64,000 nt of DNA. Source: Liolophura sinensis. Its lineage: Eukaryota > Mollusca > Polyplacophora > Chitonida > Chitonidae. The first letter of the stretch is position 1. Each line of letters begins with the position of its first letter. Below the pieces are notes generated by a model. The model was not told where the DNA came from. It ran no database searches and worked only from the letters and a program-made list of their open reading frames with translations. This document shows, in pieces, positions 49,832-63,596 of the stretch. The position numbers and the translations under genes are program-made. The stretch lies in assembly GCF_032854445.1 (NCBI RefSeq), contig NW_027017961.1, positions 310,001-374,000 of the forward strand, read 5' to 3'.

Positions 49832-52800
49832 ACAAGATGAAGATTGTAATCGACATAATAGCATGTTCAGTTACAAAATGAACATTGTAATCATTGTAAT
49901 AGCATGTTAAGTTACAAAGTGAACATTGTAATCCTTATAATTGCATGTTCAGTTACAAGATGAACATTGTAATCATTATAAAAACATCATCAGCTGCAAG
50001 GTGAACATTGTAATCAGTATACAAGCATGCTCAGTTGCAAAATGGACATTGTAATCATTACAATAGCATATTTAGTTACAAGATGAACATTGTAATCATT
50101 ATAATCATGTGCTCAGTTACAAGGTGAACATTGTAATCATTACAATAGCGTGCTCAGTTACAAGATGAACATTGTAATCATTATAAAAACATGCCCAGTT
50201 ACAAGATGAACATTGTAATAGTTAAAATAGCATGATCAGTTACGAAGTGAACATTGTAATCATTATAATAGCATGCTCAGTTGCAAGATAAACATTGTAA
50301 TCATTATAATATCATTTTCAGTTACAAGATGAAGATTGTAATCGACATAATAGCATGTTCAGTTACAAGATGAACATTGTAATCATTGTAATAGCATGTT
50401 CAGTTACAAAGTAAACATTGTAATCATTATAATAGCGTCAACGGTTACAAAATCACCATTGTAATCAATATAATAGCATGCTCAGTTACAAAATGAATAT
50501 TGCAATTATTATATTAGCATATGTAGTTACACGATGAACATTGTAATCATTATTATAGCATATGTAGTTACAAGATGAACATTTTAATCATTATAAAAAC
50601 ATCATCAGTTACAAGGTGAACATTGTAATGAGTATAAAAGCATGCTCAGTTGCAAAATGGATATTGTAATCATTACATTAGCATATTCACTTACAAGATG
50701 AACATTGTAATCATTATAATAATGTGCTCAGTTACAAGGTGAACAATGTAATCATTGTAATAGCATGTTCAGTTACAAAGTGAACATTGTAATCCTTATA
50801 ATTGCATGTTCAGTTACAAAGTGAACATTGTAATCATTATAAAAACATCATCAGTTGCAAGGTGAACATTGTAATCAGTATACAAGCATGCTCAGTTGCG
50901 AAATGGACATTGTAATCATTACAATAGCATATTCAGTTACAAGATGAACATTGTAATCATTATAATAATGCGCTCAGTTACAAGGTGAACAATGTAATCA
51001 TTGTAATAGCATGTTCAGTTACAAAGTGAACATTGTAATCCTTATAATTGCATGTTCAGTTATAAGATGAACATTGTAATCATTATAAAAACATAAACAG
51101 TTACAAGGTGAACATTGTAATCAGTATACAAGCATGCTCAGTTGCAAAATGGACATTGTAATCATTACATTAGCATATTCACTTACAAGATGAATATTGT
51201 AATCATTATAATAACATCTTCAGTTACAACATAAGCATTGTATTCATTATATTAGCTCGTTCACTTACAAGATAGACATTGTAATCATTATAAAAGCATG
51301 TTCAGTTACAAGGTGAACATAGCAATCACTTTTAAAACATGCTCAGTTGCAAGATGAAGATTGTAATCGACATAATAGCATGTTCAGTTATAAGATGAAC
51401 ATTGTAATCATTATAAAAACATCATCAGTTGCAAGGTGAACATTGTAATCAGTATACAAGCATGCTCAGTTGCAAGATAAACATTGTAATCATTACATTA
51501 GCATATTCACTTACAAGATGAATATTGTAATCATTATAATAACATCATCAGTTACAAAGTAAACATTGTATTCATTATATTAGCACGTTCAATTACAAGA
51601 TGAACATTGTAATCATTATAAAAGCATGTTCAGTTACAAGGTGAACATTGTAATCTTTATAAAAACATGCTCAGTTACAAGATGAACATTGTAATCATTA
51701 CATAAGCATATTTAGTTACAAGATGAATATTGTAATCATTATAATAACATCATCAGTTACAAAATGAACATTGTATTCAATATATTAGCACGTTCAATTA
51801 CAAGATGAACATTGTAATCATTATAATATCATGCTCAGTTGCAAGATAAAGATTGTAATCGACATAATAGCATGTTCAGTTACAAGATGAACATTGTAAT
51901 CATTGTAATAGCATGTTCAGTTACAAAGTGAACATTGTAATCCTTATAATTGCATGTTCAGTTACAAGATGAACGTTGTAATCATTATAAAAACATCATC
52001 AGTTCCTAGGTGAACATTGTAATCAGTATACAAGCATGCTCAGTTGCAAAATGGACATTGTAATCATTGCAATAGCATATTCAGTTACAAGATGAACATT
52101 GCAATCATTATAATAATGTGCTCAGTTACAAGGAGAACATTGAAATCATTACAATAGCGTGCTCAGTTACAAGGTGAACATTGTAATCATTATAAAAACA
52201 TGCCCAGTTACAAGATGAACATTGTAATAGTTAAAATAGCATGCTCAAATACAAGATAAGCAATGTAATCATTATAATAGCATGCTCAATTACAAGATGA
52301 AAATTGTAATTCGTATAATAGCATGCTCAGTTACAACATGAACATTGTAATCATTTTAATAGCATGTTCAGTTACAAGATGAACATTGTAATCAGTATAA
52401 TAGCATGCTCAGTTACAAAATTAATATTTTAATTATTACACTAGTATGCCCAGTTACAAGATGAACATTGTAATCAGTATAATAGCGTGCTCAGTTACAA
52501 GATGAGCAATGTAATCATTATAATAGCATGTTCAGTTACAAATTGAACATTGTAATCCTTATAATTGCATGTTCAGTTACAAGCTGAACATTGTAATCAT
52601 TATAAAAAAATAAACAGTTTTAAGGTGAACATTGTAATCAGTATACGAGCATGCTCAGTTGCAAAATGGACATTGTAATCATTACATTAGCATATTCACT
52701 TACAAGATGAATATTGTAATCATTATAATAACATCATCAGTTACAACATAAGCATTGTATTCATTATATTAGCTCGTTGACTTACAAGATAAACATTGTA

Positions 52801-55082
52801 ATCATTATAAAAGCATGTTCAGTTACAAGGTGAACATAGTAATCATTTTAAAAACATGCTCAGTTGCAAGATGAAGATTGTAATCGACATAATAGCATGT
52901 TCAGTTACAAGATGGACATTGTAATCTTTATAAAAACATCATCAGTTGCAAGGTGAATGTTGTAATCAGTATAAAAGCATGATCAGTTGCAAGATAAACA
53001 TTGTAATCATTACATTAGCATATTCACTTACAAGATGAACATTGTAATCATTATAATAATGTGCTCAGTTACAAGGTGAACAATGTAATCTTTGTAATAG
53101 CATGTTCAGTTACAAAGTGAACATTGTAATCCTTATAATTGCATGTTCAGTTACAAAGTGAACATTGTAATCATTATAAAAACATCATCAGTTGCAAGGT
53201 GAACATTGTAATCAGTATACAAGCATGCTCAGTTGCAAAATGGACATTGTAATCATTACAATAGCATATTCTGTTACAAGATGAACATTGTAATCATCAT
53301 AATAATGCGCTCAGTTACAAGGTGAACCATGTAATCATTGTTATAGCATGTTCAGTTACAAAGTGAACATTGTAATCCTTATAATTGCATGTTCAGTTAC
53401 AAGATGAACATTGTAATCATTATAAAAACATAAACAGTTACAAGGTGAACATTGTAATCAGTATACAAGCATGCTCAGTTGCAAAATGGACATTGTAATC
53501 ATTATAATAACATCATCAGTTACAACATAAGCATTGTATTCATTATATTAGCTCGTTCACTTACAAGATAAACATTGTAATCATTATAAAAGCATGTTCA
53601 GTTACAAGGTGAACATAGTAATCATTTTAAAAACATGCTCAGTTGAAAGATGAAGATTGTAATCGACATAATAGCATGTTCAGTTATAAGATGAACATTG
53701 TAATCATTATAAAAACATCATCAGTTGCAAGGTGAACATTGTAATCAGTATACAAGCATGCTCAGTTGCAAGATAAACATTGTAATCATTACATTAGCAT
53801 ATTCACTTACAAGATGAATATTGTAATCATTATAAAAACATCATCAGTTACAAAGTAAACATTGTATTCATTATATTAGCACGTTCAATTACAAGATGAA
53901 CATTGTAATCATTATAAAAGCATGTTCAGTTACAAGGTGAACATTGTAATCATTATAAAAACATGCTCAGTTACAAGATGAACATTCTAATCATTATAAT
54001 AGCATGTTCATTTACAAGGTGGACATTGTAAGTATAAAAGCATGCTCAGTTGCAAAATGGACATTGTAATCATTACATAAGCATATTTAGTTACAAGATG
54101 AATATTGTAATCATTATATAAACATCATCAGTTACAAAATGAACATTGTATCCATTATATTAGCACGTTCAATTACAGGATGAACACTGTAATCATTATA
54201 ATATCATGCTAAGTTGCAAGATGAAGATTGTAATCCACATAATAGCATGTTCAGTTACAAGATGAACATTGTAATCATTGTAATAGCATGTTCAGTTACA
54301 AAGTGAACATTGTAATCCTTTTAATTACATGTTCAGTTACAAGATGAACATTGTAATCATTATAAAAACATCATCAGTTGCAAGGTGAACATTGTAATCA
54401 GTGTACAAGCATGCTCAGTTGCAAAATGGACATTGTAATCATTCCAATAGCATATTCAGTTACAAGATGAACATTGTAATCATTATAATCATGTGCTCAG
54501 TTACAAGGTGAACATTGTAATCATTACAATAGCGTGCTCAGTTACAAGATGAACATTGTAATCTTTATAAAAACATGCCCAGTTACAAGATGAACATTGT
54601 AATAGTTAAAATAGCATGTTCAGTTACGAAGTGAACATTGTAATCATTAAAATAGCATGCTCAGTTGCAAGATAAACATTGTAATCATTATAATATCATT
54701 TTCAGTTACAAGATGAAGATTGTAATCGACATAATAGCATGTTCAGTTACAAGATGAACATTGTAATCATTGTAATAGCATGTTCAGTTACAAAGTAAAC
54801 ATTGTAATCATTATAATAGCGTCAACGGTTACAAAATCACCATTGTAATCAATATAATAGCATGCTCAGTTACAAAATGAATATTGCAATCATTATATTA
54901 GCATATTTCATTACAAGATGAACATTGTAATCATTATTATAGCATATGTAGTGACAAAATGAACATTGTAATCATTATAAAAACATCATCAGTTACAAGG
55001 TGAACCTTGTAATCAGTATAAAAGCATGCTCAGTTGCAAAATGGACATTGTAATCATTATAATAACATGTTCAGTTACCAGA
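49832..55082. repeat. 41-bp satellite array, block 10, becoming mosaic
   Basis: To about 53030 the block follows block 9 (without its duplication). At about 53036 it switches to the pattern of L-type blocks 2, 4 and 7 (CAATGTAATCTTTGTAATAG, then GAACCATGTAATC), and near 54080-54900 to mixtures of several block types with more private substitutions. The expected island at about 54.0 kb is absent. The short frame at 55026-55208 is satellite read-through. Confidence 0.94.
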
Positions 55083-55111
55083 GAGAACGACGTTAAAACC
55101 CAAGCACTCAC
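55083..55111 (+). mobile_element. SINE tail fragment inside satellite
   Basis: These 29 bp match the end of the island SINE (ACGACGTTAAA, CCCAAGCACTCAC) with two mismatches. The fragment is flanked by TCAGTTACCAGA at 55071-55082 and 55112-55123, which is satellite sequence. It may be a severely 5'-truncated SINE insertion with a 12-bp target duplication, or a recombination scar between the SINE tail and the satellite through shared CTCAGTT. Confidence 0.7.
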
Positions 55112-58100
55112 TCAGTTACCAGATGAACATTGTAATCATTATATTAGGACGTTCAGTTACAAGATGAACATTGTAATCAATATAATAGCATATTCAGTTA
55201 CAAAATGAACATTGTAATTATTATAATGTTATGTTTAGTTACAAGATGAACATTGTTATTAGTATAATAGCATGTTCAGTTACAACATGAACATTTTAAT
55301 CATTATAATAGCATGCTCAATTACAAGATGAACATTGTAATCAGTATAATAGCATGCTCAGTTACAAACTTAACATTGTAATCAGTAAAATAGCATGCTC
55401 AGTTACAATATTAACATTGTAATCAATATACTAGTATGCTCAGTTACAAGATGAACATTGTAATCATTGTAATAGCATGCTCAAATACAAGATGAGCAAT
55501 GTAATCATTATAATAGCATGCTCATTTACAAGATGAAAATTGTAATCAGTATAATAGCATGCTCAGTTACAAAATGAAGATTGTAATCATTATACTAGTA
55601 TGCCCAGTTACAAGATGAACATTGTTATCAGTATAATAGCATGTTCAGTTACAACATGAACATTGTAATCATTATAATAGCATGCTCAGTTACAGGATGA
55701 AGATTGTAATCAGTATAATAGCACGCTCAGTTACAAAATTAATATTGTAATCATTATACTAGTATGCCCAGTTACAAGATGAACATTGTAATCATTATAA
55801 AAGCATGTTTAGTTACAAGGTGAACATTGTAATCATTATAAAAACATGCTCAGTTACAAGATGAACATTGTAATCATTATAATAGCATGTTCAGTTACAA
55901 GCTGGACATTGTAATCAGTATAAAAGCATGCTCAGTTGCAAAATGGACATTGTAATCATTACATTTGCATATTCAGTTACAAGAAAAATATTGTAATCAT
56001 TATAATAACATCATCAGTTACAAAATGAACATTGTATTCATTATATTAGCACGTTCAATTACAAGATGAACATTGTAATCATTAAAATATCATGCTAAGT
56101 TGCAAGATGAAGATTGTAATCGACATAATAGCATGTTCAGTTACAAGATGAATATTGTAATCATTGTAATAGCATGTTTAGTTACAATATGAACATTGTA
56201 ATCCTTATAATTACATGTTCAGTTACAAGATGAACATTGTAATCATTATAAAAACATCATCAGTTGCAAGGTGAACATTGTAATCAGTATACAAGCATGC
56301 TCAGTTGCAAAATGGACATTGTAATGATTACAATAGCATATTCAGTTACAAGATGAACATTGTAATCATTATAATCATGTGCTCAGTTACGAAGTGAACA
56401 TTGTAATCATTACAATAGCGTGCTCAGTTACAAGATGAACATTGTAATCATTATAAAAACATGCCCAGTTACAAGATGAACATTGTAATATTTATAATAG
56501 CATGTTCAGTTACGAAGTGAACATTGTAATCATTATAATAGCATGCTCAGTTGCAAGATAAACATTGTAATCATTATAATATCATTTTCAGTTACAAGAT
56601 GAAGATTGTAATCGACATAATAGCATGTTCAGTTACAAGATGAACATTGTAATCAGTATAATAGCATGCTCAATTACAAAATGAATATTGTAATCATTAT
56701 ACTAGTATGCCCAGTTACAAGATGAACATTGTTATCAGTATAATAGCATGTTCAGTTACAACATGAACATTGAAATCATTATAATAGCATGCTCAGTTAC
56801 AAAATGAAGATTGTAATCAGTATAATAGCATGCTCAGTTACAAAATGAACATTGTAATCCTTATACTATTATGCCCAGTTACAAGATGAACATTGTTATC
56901 AGTATAATAGAATGTTCAGTTACAACATGAACATTGTAATCTGTATAATAGCATGCTCAGTTACAAAATGAAGATTGTAATCAGTATAATAGCATGCTCA
57001 GTTACAAAATGAATATTGTAATCATTATACTAGTATGCCCAGTTACAAGATGAACATTGTAATCATTATAAAAGCATGTTCAGTTACAAGGTGAACATTG
57101 TAATCAGTATAAAAACATCATCAGTTGCAAGGTGAACATTGTAATCAGTATAAAAGCATGCTCAGTTGCAAAATGGACATTGTAATCATTACAATAGCAT
57201 ATTCAGTTACAAGATGAACATTGTAATCATTATAATAATTTGCTTAGTTACAAGGTGAACAATGTAATCATTGTAATAGCATGTTCAGTTACAAAGTGAA
57301 CGTTGTAATCCTTATAATTGCATGTTCAGTTACAAGATGAACATTGTAATCATTATAAAAACATCATCAGTTACAAGGTGAACATTGTAATCAGTATACA
57401 AGCATGCTCAGTTGCAAGATAAACATTGTAATCGTTACATTAGCATATTCACTTACAAGATGAATATTGTAATCATTATAATAACATTATCACTTACAAA
57501 ATGAACATTGTATTCATTATATTAGCTTGTTCACTTAAAAGATAAACATTGTAATCATTATAAAAGCATGTTCAGTTACAAGGTGAACATTGTAATCATT
57601 ATAAAAACATGCTCAGTTACAAGATGAACATTGTAATTATTATAATAGCATGTTCAGTTACAAGGTGGACATTGTAATCAGTATAAAAGCATGCTCAGTT
57701 GCAAAATGGACATTGTAATCATTACATTAGCATATTCACTTACAAGAAGAATATTGTAATCATTATAATAACATCATCAGTTACAAAATGAACATTGTAT
57801 TTATTATATTAGCACGTTCAATTACAAGATGAACATTGTAATCATTATAATATCATACTCAGTTGCAAGATGAAGATTGTAATCGACATAATAGCATGTT
57901 CAGTTACAAGATGAACACTGTAATCATTGTAATAGCATGTTCAGTTACAAGATGAACATTGTAATCATTATAAAAACATCATCAGTTGCAAGGTGAACTT
58001 TGTAATCAGTATACAAGCATGGTCAGTTGCAAGATAAACATTGTAATGCTTACATTAGCATATTCACTTACAAGATGAATATTGTAATCATTATAACAAC

Positions 58101-60991
58101 ATCATCAGTTACAAAGTAAACATTGTATTCATTATATTAGCACGTTCAATTACAAGATGAACATTGTAATCATTATAAAAGCATGTTCAGTTACAAGGTG
58201 AACATTGTAATCATTATAAAAACATGCTCAGTTACAAGATGAACATTCTAATCAATATAATAGCATGTTCAGTTACAAGGTGGACATTGTAATCAGTATA
58301 AAAGCATGCTCAGTTGCAAAACGGACATTGTAATCATTATATTAGCATATTCAGTTACAAGATGAACATTGTAATCATTATAATAATGTGCTCAGTTACA
58401 AGGTGAACATTGTAATCATCACAATAGCGTGCTCAGTTACAAGATGAACATTGTAATCATTATAAAAGCATGCCCAGTTACAAGATGAACATTGTAATAG
58501 TTAAAATAGCATGTTCAGTTACGAACTGATGATTGTAATCATTATAATAGCATGCTCAGTTGCAAGATAAACCTTGTAGTCATTATAATATCATTTTCAG
58601 TTACAAGATGAACATTGTAATCGACAAAATAGCATGTTAATTTACAAGATGAACATTGTAATCATTATATTAGCACGTTCAGTTAAAACGTGAGGATTGT
58701 AATCGATATAAAAGCATGTTCAGATACAAGATAAATATTGTAATTATTGTAATCGCATGTTCATTTACAAGGTGAACATTGTAATCATTATATTAGGATG
58801 TGCAGTTACAAGATGAACATTGTAATCAGTATAATAGCATGGTCAATTACAAAATGAACATTGTAATTATTATAATATTATGCTTAGTTACAAGTTGAAC
58901 ATTGTAATCATTATACTAGTATGTTCAGTTACAAGATGAACATTGTAATCATTATAATAGCATGCTCAAATACAAGATGAGCAATGTAATCATTATAATA
59001 GCATGCTCAATTACAAGATGAAGATTGTAATTAGTATAATAGCATGCTCAGTTACAACATGAACATTGTAATCATTATAATAACATGTTCAGTTACAAGA
59101 TGAACATTGTAATCAGTATAATAGCATGCTCAGTTACAAAATTAATATTTTAATTATGATACTAGTATGCCCAGTTACAAGATGAACATTGTAATCATAA
59201 TGGCATGTTCAGTTACAAGATGAATATTGGAATCATTATAAAAACATCATCAGTTACAAGGTGAACATTGTAATCAGTATACAAGCATGCTCAGTTGCAA
59301 AATGGACATTGTAATCATTACATTAGCATATTCACTTACAAGATGAATATTGTAATCATTATAATAACATCATCAGTTACAAAATAAACATTGTATTCAT
59401 TATATTAGCACGTTCAATTACAAGATGAACATTGTAATCATTATAAAAGCATGTTCAGTTACAAGATGAACATTGTAATCACTATAAAAACATGCTCAGT
59501 TACAAGATGAACATTGTAATCATTATAATAGCATGTTCAGTTACAAGGTGGACATTGTAATCAGTATAAAAGAATGCTCAGTTGCAAAATGGACATTGTA
59601 ATCATTACATTAGCATATTCAGTTACAAGATGAATATTGTAATCATTATAATAACATCATCAGTTACCAAATGAACATTGTATTCATTATATTAGCACGT
59701 TCAATTACAAGATGAACATTGTAATCATTAAAATATCATGCTAAGTTGCAAGATGAAGATTGTAATTGACATAATAGCATGTTCAGTTACAAGATGAACA
59801 TTGTAATCATTGTAATAGCATGTTCAGTTACAAAGTGAACATTGTAATCCTTATAATTGCATGTTCAGTTACAAAATTAATATTTTAATTATTATACTAG
59901 TATGCCCAGTTACAAGATGAACATTGTAATCATAATAGCATGTTCAGTTACAAGATGAATATTGTAATCATTATAATAACATCATCAGTTACAAAATGAA
60001 CATTGTATTCATTATATTAGCACGTTCAATTACAAGATGAACATTGTAATCATTATAATAGCATGTTCAGTTACAAGGTGAACATTGTAATCATTATAAA
60101 AACATGCCCAGTTACAAGATGAACATTGTAATACTTCTAATAGCATGTTCAGTTACGAAGTGAACATTGTAATCATTATAATAGCATGCTCAGTTTCAAG
60201 ATAAACATTGTAATCATTATAATATCATTTTCAGTTACAAGATGAAGATTGTAATCGACATAATAGCATGTTCAGTTACAAGACGAAGAATGTAATCATT
60301 GTAATAGCATGTTCAGTTACAAGGTGAACATTGTAATCATTATAAAAGCGTCAACGGTTACAAGATGAACATTGTAATCATTATAATAGCATGCTCAGTT
60401 ACAAGATGAACATTGTAAACAGTATAATAGCGTGCTCATTTACAAAATGAACATTGTCATCATTATAATAGCATGCTAAGTTACAAGATGAACATTATAA
60501 TCATTATAAAAACATCATCAGTTACAAGGTGAACATTGTAATCAGTATAAAAGCATGCTCAGTTGCAAAATGGACATTGTAATCATTACATTAGCATATT
60601 CACTTACAAGATGAATATTGTAATCATTATAATAACATCATCAGTTACAAAATGAACATTGTATTCATTATATAGCAGGTTCAATTACAAGATGAAGATT
60701 GTAATCATTAAAATATCATGCTAAGTTGCAAGATGAAGATTGTAATTGACATAATAGCATGTTCAGTTACAAGATGAACATTGTAATCATTGTGATAGCA
60801 TGTTCAGATACAAAGTGAACATTGTAATCCTTATAATTGCATGTTCAGTTACAAGATGAACATTGTAATCATTATAAAAACATCATCAGTTGCAAGGTGA
60901 ACATTGTAATCAGTATACAAGCATGCTCAGTTGCAAAATGGACATTGTAATCATTACAATAGCATATTCAGTTACAAGATGAACATTGTAA
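55112..60991. repeat. 41-bp satellite array, block 10b, diverged
   Basis: This is 5880 bp of the same 41-bp monomer, but the order does not follow the higher-order pattern of the left 53 kb for long. Many monomer variants are found only here (ATTGTTATCAGTATAATAG, TTATAATGTTATGTTTAG, AAAACGTGAGGATTG). It includes a local 164-bp tetramer repeat. The last monomer before island 11 reads TTACAAGATG, with neither the CCAG nor the CCTG change seen before other islands. No gene is seen. Confidence 0.94.
56650..57060. repeat. Local 164-bp tetramer higher-order repeat
   Basis: The marker ATGCCCAGTTACAAGATGAA recurs at 56707, 56871 and 57035, exactly 164 bp (4x41) apart. The intervening monomers follow a matching order (GTTATCAGTATAATAG, then ACAACATGAACATTG, then AAAATGAAGATTG, then AAAATGAA). 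Confidence 0.85.
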
Positions 60992-61886
60992 GAAATATTT
61001 TTAGATTAAATCGCTTCCAAACTCTGGTATATTCACCTTAGTTTAACTAAACGCCATCATATCGTATTTATGTTAATTACATGTAATATTGTAATAGGCA
61101 TGTTCTTAAGTCAAGTGGCCCTTTGTTAGACTGTTTAGCCTTTCAAAACGGAAACTACAGGTATGCATATTTAAGAGAACTTAAGTTTGTCCTTTTTTAA
61201 AACCATTTTCTTCATTCCTCAATGAAAAATACATGCATTGTTTCGCACCCCTATTTGCAGCGTACTGGCAATGGGCCAAATGTGTAGAATACGATATCTG
61301 TGAAATTAATCTGACTGCAATAAGATCAGAAAATTCGACCCCAATTCTTTGATGGTTTTCTCTACGGTTCTTCTATATCGGGACTAGTCTTGCTGACAAT
61401 GGTAACTGATGCTCGTCGGCAGGTACACGTACGTTAATGAGATCAATAACTTTGTCTCTTTCTTTCAGGACAAATATGTAACTTATTAAACTAACGGTTT
61501 TGACAGATAAATGTAACAGCTCTGTGATCTCATCATGTTAGAAATGAAATAAAAAATGCGATATAGACGTACTTGAGCTCCTAATATGTTTTTTCCAGAG
61601 TGCTTACGGTGGACTTCGTTTGGATTCTGTGAGGGTTTTGATAGGTCTGTTATATGTTAATTGTGGATTACTGAAAACTCGCACCGCTAATATTATATGT
61701 ACAAACATGTATACTTAAAGCCTTCCTTTCACTAGGAAATAAAATAGCCTGAGTAGGAGCCTTGTCAGGTGGGGTTATGTATGGGAGGACTAAGGTTTGC
61801 CTGAAGTGAAAGACATAGGTACAGTAAATGGCGCAGAGACATACATGTCTTTACAGATAAATGTTATCTGATCGTCAGTTGCACAG

Positions 61887-62252
61887 ACCGGCCCGGATAG
61901 CACAGTTGGTAGAGCGTCCGCTTCGGGACCGGTAGATCCAGGATCAATCCTTGGTCGAGTCACACCTAAGACTTTAAAAGAGGAAGTTGTGACTTCCTCG
62001 TTTGGCGTTCAGCATGAAGGGGGATAGTGCAACGACTGGTTGACCCGTTTCAGTATAATGGCTCGGGCGGGGCGGCTTACTTGCCTTCGGTAAGTCGTCT
62101 CAGTGATGCAGCACTAAATAAAAGAGCGGTGAAAATCCGTCCTGCAACAAGGAGGCACATTAAACGTGCATGCACCCTAATGATTCCTTCGTCGTCATAT
62201 GACTGAAAAATTGTTGAGTACGACGTTAAACCCCAAGCACTCACTCACTCAC
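61887..62252 (+). mobile_element. tRNA-derived SINE, island 11 copy
   Basis: A 366-bp full copy between TCAGTTGCACAG repeats at 61875-61886 and 62253-62264. It has GGTTGACCC and ATGGCTCGGG, as in islands 1, 2, 9 and 10. It lacks the changes private to islands 3/5/6/8 and those private to 4/7, consistent with an ancestral sequence. Confidence 0.88.
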
Positions 62253-62319
62253 TCAGTTGCACAGCGACATACATGTCTATACAGAAAAATGCTATCTGAT
62301 CGCAGTCAGTGTAAAATTC

Positions 62320-62452
62320 CTGACGGTGTTTACTGTGCAGCAGAGATTCAGGATGGTGCTTACTGTGTAGCAGAGTTTCAGGATGGTATTTACTGTGCAG
62401 CAGAGATTCAGGATGGTGTTTACGGTGCAACAGAGATTCAGTATGGTGTTAA
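62320..62452 (+). repeat. 30-bp minisatellite, about 4.5 units
   Basis: Same units as in islands 4 and 7, with no frameshift. The 85-residue plus-strand and 61-residue minus-strand frames are present as in those islands. They are kept by the 30-bp period and recent copying, so they are not evidence for a gene. Confidence 0.85.
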
Positions 62453-62704
62453 TTGATTTAATCAACGATTCAGGAAAACACAGTGATCCAGGTTTAGAAG
62501 CTGCCTGACTTCAGGTTATATTAATATCTTGAAGTAATGATACTTCGTTGCTTGAAACCATTTAAACATCCGAATTCCACTGACTCTGTCAACACGCTGG
62601 ATGAAAGAATAAATTGGAGTGAAATCAGTTAGAGAAACACATGATTTTCTATCGGCCTCACAACGTTTTACATTTTACTTACTTATTTAATTTTTGTTTG
62701 AGAA

Positions 62705-62889
62705 GGGCCTCAGTTACCGAGGGGGTCAGCACGCCATCGCCCTGCAATGGGCTTCCAACCGATGCGGTCGCTGTGAGTTCAAGTCCAGCTCAGGCTGGCT
62801 TCCTCTTTTTGCCGTCCATGAGGAGGTCTTCTGGCAACCTGCGGGTAGTCGTGGATTTTTCCCAGTACACCAAATAAAAAAATAAATAA
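62705..62889 (+). mobile_element. Second SINE (tRNA-like head, A-rich end)
   Basis: This element has a degenerate A-box region (CTCAGTTACCGAGGGGG) and a good B box, AGTTCAAGTCC at 62776-62786 (9 of 11 against GGTTCGANTCC). A body with CAGCTCAGGCTGGCTTCCTC, CTGGCAACCTGCGG and GTCGTGG follows, which I recognise as a widespread mollusc repeat. It ends CAAATAAAAAAATAAATAAT. It appears shorter than related elements I recall, so 3' truncation is likely. It is unrelated in sequence to the first SINE. Open frames at 62641-62877 and 62694-62885 cross it and are chance frames. Confidence 0.72.
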
Positions 62890-63596
62890 TGTTACGACCA
62901 AAACTGTCTGTATTATAAAGAGATGGCTTGTTCGAAATACACGACAGTTTAGCCGCACAAAAAAGTAACCAAAACCAGCAGATTTTATTTTTCAACAATT
63001 TATTACATTTAACAGGAACAGATAACAAGACTTTTACAAGTGCTAAAATACTTAAGTTTAACAAGAAATGATAGCAATATCTATACAAATACTAAAGTAC
63101 TTACACAATGCTGAAAAATGCACAGAGGCAATATTTACAAGAGCGAAAGTCCACAGTATAACTGAGTGTATGACGACATATACACAAAATTCCACAGACA
63201 GGGTCCGTGTACTAATAAGCACTGTGTACACAAGAGCACAAATTAAGCCTTTGAAGCCTTTGTTGCTAACTAGATAGCGTTTTAGATCTCTTGAAATGAC
63301 ACCTGAAAGGTTTGATTCAATTGTTGTGTAACAGTAATCACCGAATGACTGGATGATTGGGTTTGACGTCACATTGTAATGCAAGTATGAAAGAAAGATT
63401 CAAAGGTTGAAAGCAATCACTGCGAGGTGTTACTTAAAAATCAGGTTGCCTTACACCTGTCAAGGCACGGGATACCACGGATTGCAGATAGTTCTCTGCT
63501 GATTTATTTTCATTTTTTTTTTGTCGATTGTTGAGAAACCTTGCTATAATGACTGAAAAGAGAAACGATCATAAAAGCTGCGGGACCAAGTGTTCT
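62890..63596. other. Island-11-only segment, no gene identified
   Basis: This is about 0.7 kb found once in the window. It has a perfect CRE-type palindrome TGACGTCA (63364-63371) and a T10 run (63513-63522). On the minus strand there are AATAAA signals at 62999-63004 and 62984-62989. The latter could suit the 3' end of a minus-strand transcript, but the minus-strand frames (120 and 108 residues) overlap each other, show no family I recognise, and the first runs into the SINE. The segment is unannotated single-copy or dispersed sequence. Confidence 0.5.

Noticed and set aside
55026-55208. 60-residue open frame in satellite
   Set aside because: It is a read-through of 41-bp monomers and the SINE-tail fragment; 41 is not a multiple of three and no frame is maintained.
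62641-62885. 78- and 63-residue frames, and the minus-strand 120-residue frame at 62726-63088
   Set aside because: They cross the second SINE, overlap one another, and have no recognisable domain or start context.
63058-63384. Minus-strand 108-residue and plus-strand 69-residue frames
   Set aside because: They overlap on opposite strands in AT-rich sequence and neither resembles a known family. A minus-strand UTR is possible but unproven.
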